This document shows positions 62,677 to 64,000 of a stretch of DNA of 64,000 nt, piece after piece. Numbering within the stretch: position 1 is the first letter of the stretch; each line of letters starts with the position of its first letter. The notes below the pieces were generated by a model that had not been told where the DNA came from, searched no databases, and worked only from the letters and a program-made list of their open reading frames with translations. Both the position numbers and the translations under genes were made by a program. Source of the stretch: an uncultured Paracoccaceae bacterium (lineage in GTDB: Bacteria; Bacteroidota; Bacteroidia; Flavobacteriales; Flavobacteriaceae); NCBI GenBank assembly GCA_943788135.1, contig CALSPC010000001.1, positions 1 to 64,000 on the forward strand. Reading direction: 5' to 3'.

Positions 62677-64000
62677 TTATCCTATTTCTTTTAGCATTAA
62701 GTCTAGTCCTTCTCTTATTATTTTTTGATGTGGTTGTTTAGACACACATACAAATTCGGTCAACGCAAAATCTTCAGGGGCCACTTCATACATTCCAAGA
62801 GCTTCCATTTCGTCAAGATCTTGATACATACATGCCTTTAAGACCTGCATTGGAAAAATATCTAATGGAAAAACTTCTTCATAAGATCCTGTAATTACAA
62901 AAGCTCTGTGTTCGCCATTAGTATTGGTGTTTAAATCAAATTTCTTGTTAGGAGTTAACCATGAAAAAGTCAACGCTCTTGATGTGGAGACTTTGTCAAA
63001 TACAGGTTTGTTCCATCCAAAAAACTCATAATCATCGCCTTCAGGAATAACACTAACTACATTGGAATAGTAGCCTAAATAACCATCTGGTTTTATTTCT
63101 TTTCCACTTAGAACAGTACCGGATATAATTCGAACATTGGCGTCTTTTTCAATGCCACGATCATAAACCATGGTCGCAATTTCGCTACCAATTTTTGTTA
63201 CTAAATAGCGGGGTTCTTTGATTCCTGATCCGGCAAGTGCTACAATACGTTCGGCATTAAATTTACCTGTTAAAAGTAACTCACCAATAATCACTAAATC
63301 TTGTGGAGTTATCGTCCAAACTACCTCTCCTTTATTAATAGGATCGATTTTATTGATTAGTGTTCCTACATTTCCTGAAGGATGCGGCCCAGAAATTTTA
63401 TGGGTTACCACGTCTTCTAAATTCGTGAAAGGTGAATGTGAATCTTTAGAAACACTAACATTTATAGTTCCAGTAGTTAGTTTTGAAAGTGCTGATACCG
63501 CAGCTTGTAGTTCTGCTTGTTTGCCTGCTAATACAAAATCATAATCTGCAGCTAGAGGAGCAGATGCATAGGCAGAAACAAAAATTCCTTTAGGAGTAGT
63601 TTCTGGATTAGCAATCACATCATAGGGACGTTGCATGATAAATGGCCAGCATCCAGAGGCCAATAATTTAGCTTTAATCTCGTCTGCTTTGGCACTTTCG
63701 ACTTCAAGTTTTTGATGATCAAAAAACGTTTGGGTTTTATCAGCTTGTATTTTAACTTCTAGAATACGACGTTTTTCGCCACGCAAAATTTCAACAACTT
63801 CACCAGAAACTGGCGAAACAAATTGAATAGATGCATTAGATTTGTCGTAAAAAATAGGTTCACCGGCTTTGACTTTTTCGCCAACTTTTACTAATAACTT
63901 AGGCGTGAGTCCGTGAAAATCTTCAGGTTTAATACTGTAAAAGTTACTTTTGATAGCATCACTTTTTGTTAAAGCTGCCTCCCCTACTAACTTAATATCT
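62677..64000 (-). CDS. nqrA: Na+-translocating NADH:quinone reductase subunit A (5' end beyond window)
   Basis: About 440 residues of this peripheral subunit are present; roughly the first 8-12 are cut off by the right edge. The visible start is 'DIKLVGEAALTKSDAIKSNF', followed by a biotinyl-lipoyl-like segment ('KVKAGEPIFYDKS', 'VSPVSGEVVEIL') and the NqrA core with 'TISGPHPSGNVGTLINKIDP'-like text ('HKISGPHPSGNVG') and 'AFVITGSYEEVFPLDIFPMQ'. An internal TTG at 63786 is not the start, because the conserved N-terminus is in frame upstream of it. It is the first gene of nqrABCDEF. Confidence 0.96.
   Translation of the reverse strand, partial: DIKLVGEAALTKSDAIKSNFYSIKPEDFHGLTPKLLVKVGEKVKAGEPIFYDKSNASIQFVSPVSGEVVEILRGEKRRILEVKIQADKTQTFFDHQKLEVESAKADEIKAKLLASGCWPFIMQRPYDVIANPETTPKGIFVSAYASAPLAADYDFVLAGKQAELQAAVSALSKLTTGTINVSVSKDSHSPFTNLEDVVTHKISGPHPSGNVGTLINKIDPINKGEVVWTITPQDLVIIGELLLTGKFNAERIVALAGSGIKEPRYLVTKIGSEIATMVYDRGIEKDANVRIISGTVLSGKEIKPDGYLGYYSNVVSVIPEGDDYEFFGWNKPVFDKVSTSRALTFSWLTPNKKFDLNTNTNGEHRAFVITGSYEEVFPLDIFPMQVLKACMYQDLDEMEALGMYEVAPEDFALTEFVCVSKQPHQKIIREGLDLMLKEIG

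Noticed and set aside
63786-63788. TTG at 63786 as start of NqrA
   Set aside because: Conserved NqrA N-terminal sequence continues in frame to the window edge.

Overview
The window is AT-rich chromosomal DNA that most likely comes from a member of the Flavobacteriaceae (Bacteroidota), probably marine. Support comes from the bacteroidete promoter pattern (a TAnnTTTG -7 box, sometimes with TTTG about 19 bases upstream) in front of many genes, the near absence of strong Shine-Dalgarno sequences, families typical of the group (DUF2490, DUF3050, DUF1573, CarboxypepD_reg-like, bacteroidete-type TonB C-terminal domain), and a complete sodium-pumping NADH:quinone reductase operon. No rRNA, tRNA, CRISPR array or insertion sequence was recognised.

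Positions 1-2690 look like an accessory or cassette-type region. It has a HigB/HigA toxin-antitoxin pair whose terminator is repeated on both sides, a small secreted/membrane protein behind a perfect palindrome, a decayed lipoprotein fragment, palindromic repeats, and a lipoprotein with a TonB-like C-terminal domain. From 2693 to 7601 there is a VWA/MoxR-type AAA pair, an acetyltransferase and a hybrid histidine kinase broken by a frameshift inside its receiver domain. From 11694 down to 7607 (minus strand) runs TetR regulator, small membrane protein, SulP anion transporter, beta-carbonic anhydrase and DUF2490 protein, probably a bicarbonate/CO2 module.

Positions 11.8-41.9 kb are mostly housekeeping genes in short operons: rhlE/VF530, yaaA, rluD-PASTA, ddl-coaD, a second SulP, Nudix versus pyrE, birA, rsfS-ftsH, LUD-cdsA-psd-ACBP, valS, a PLP aminotransferase with murB, aqpZ, an ECF sigma factor coupled to a divergent Nramp-like transporter, lipA followed by a frameshifted GAPDH gene, lpxK versus nif3-like, and msrA.

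Positions 42.0-49.6 kb hold a nine-gene plus-strand operon for tryptophan/kynurenine breakdown by the 2-aminomuconate route: kynureninase, kynurenine 3-monooxygenase, 2-aminomuconate deaminase, 2-aminomuconate semialdehyde dehydrogenase, an atypical SDR protein, 3-hydroxyanthranilate dioxygenase, ACMS decarboxylase and an O-methyltransferase. After tatA, pepE, gpmI, map and other single genes, the window ends in the minus-strand nqrABCDEF operon (nqrA runs off the right edge). It is followed by a small conserved-looking protein and ApbE, the flavin transferase expected to flavinylate NqrB and NqrC.

The two interrupted genes (histidine kinase and gap) each need only one base change to be restored, so sequencing error and real mutation cannot be separated from sequence alone.
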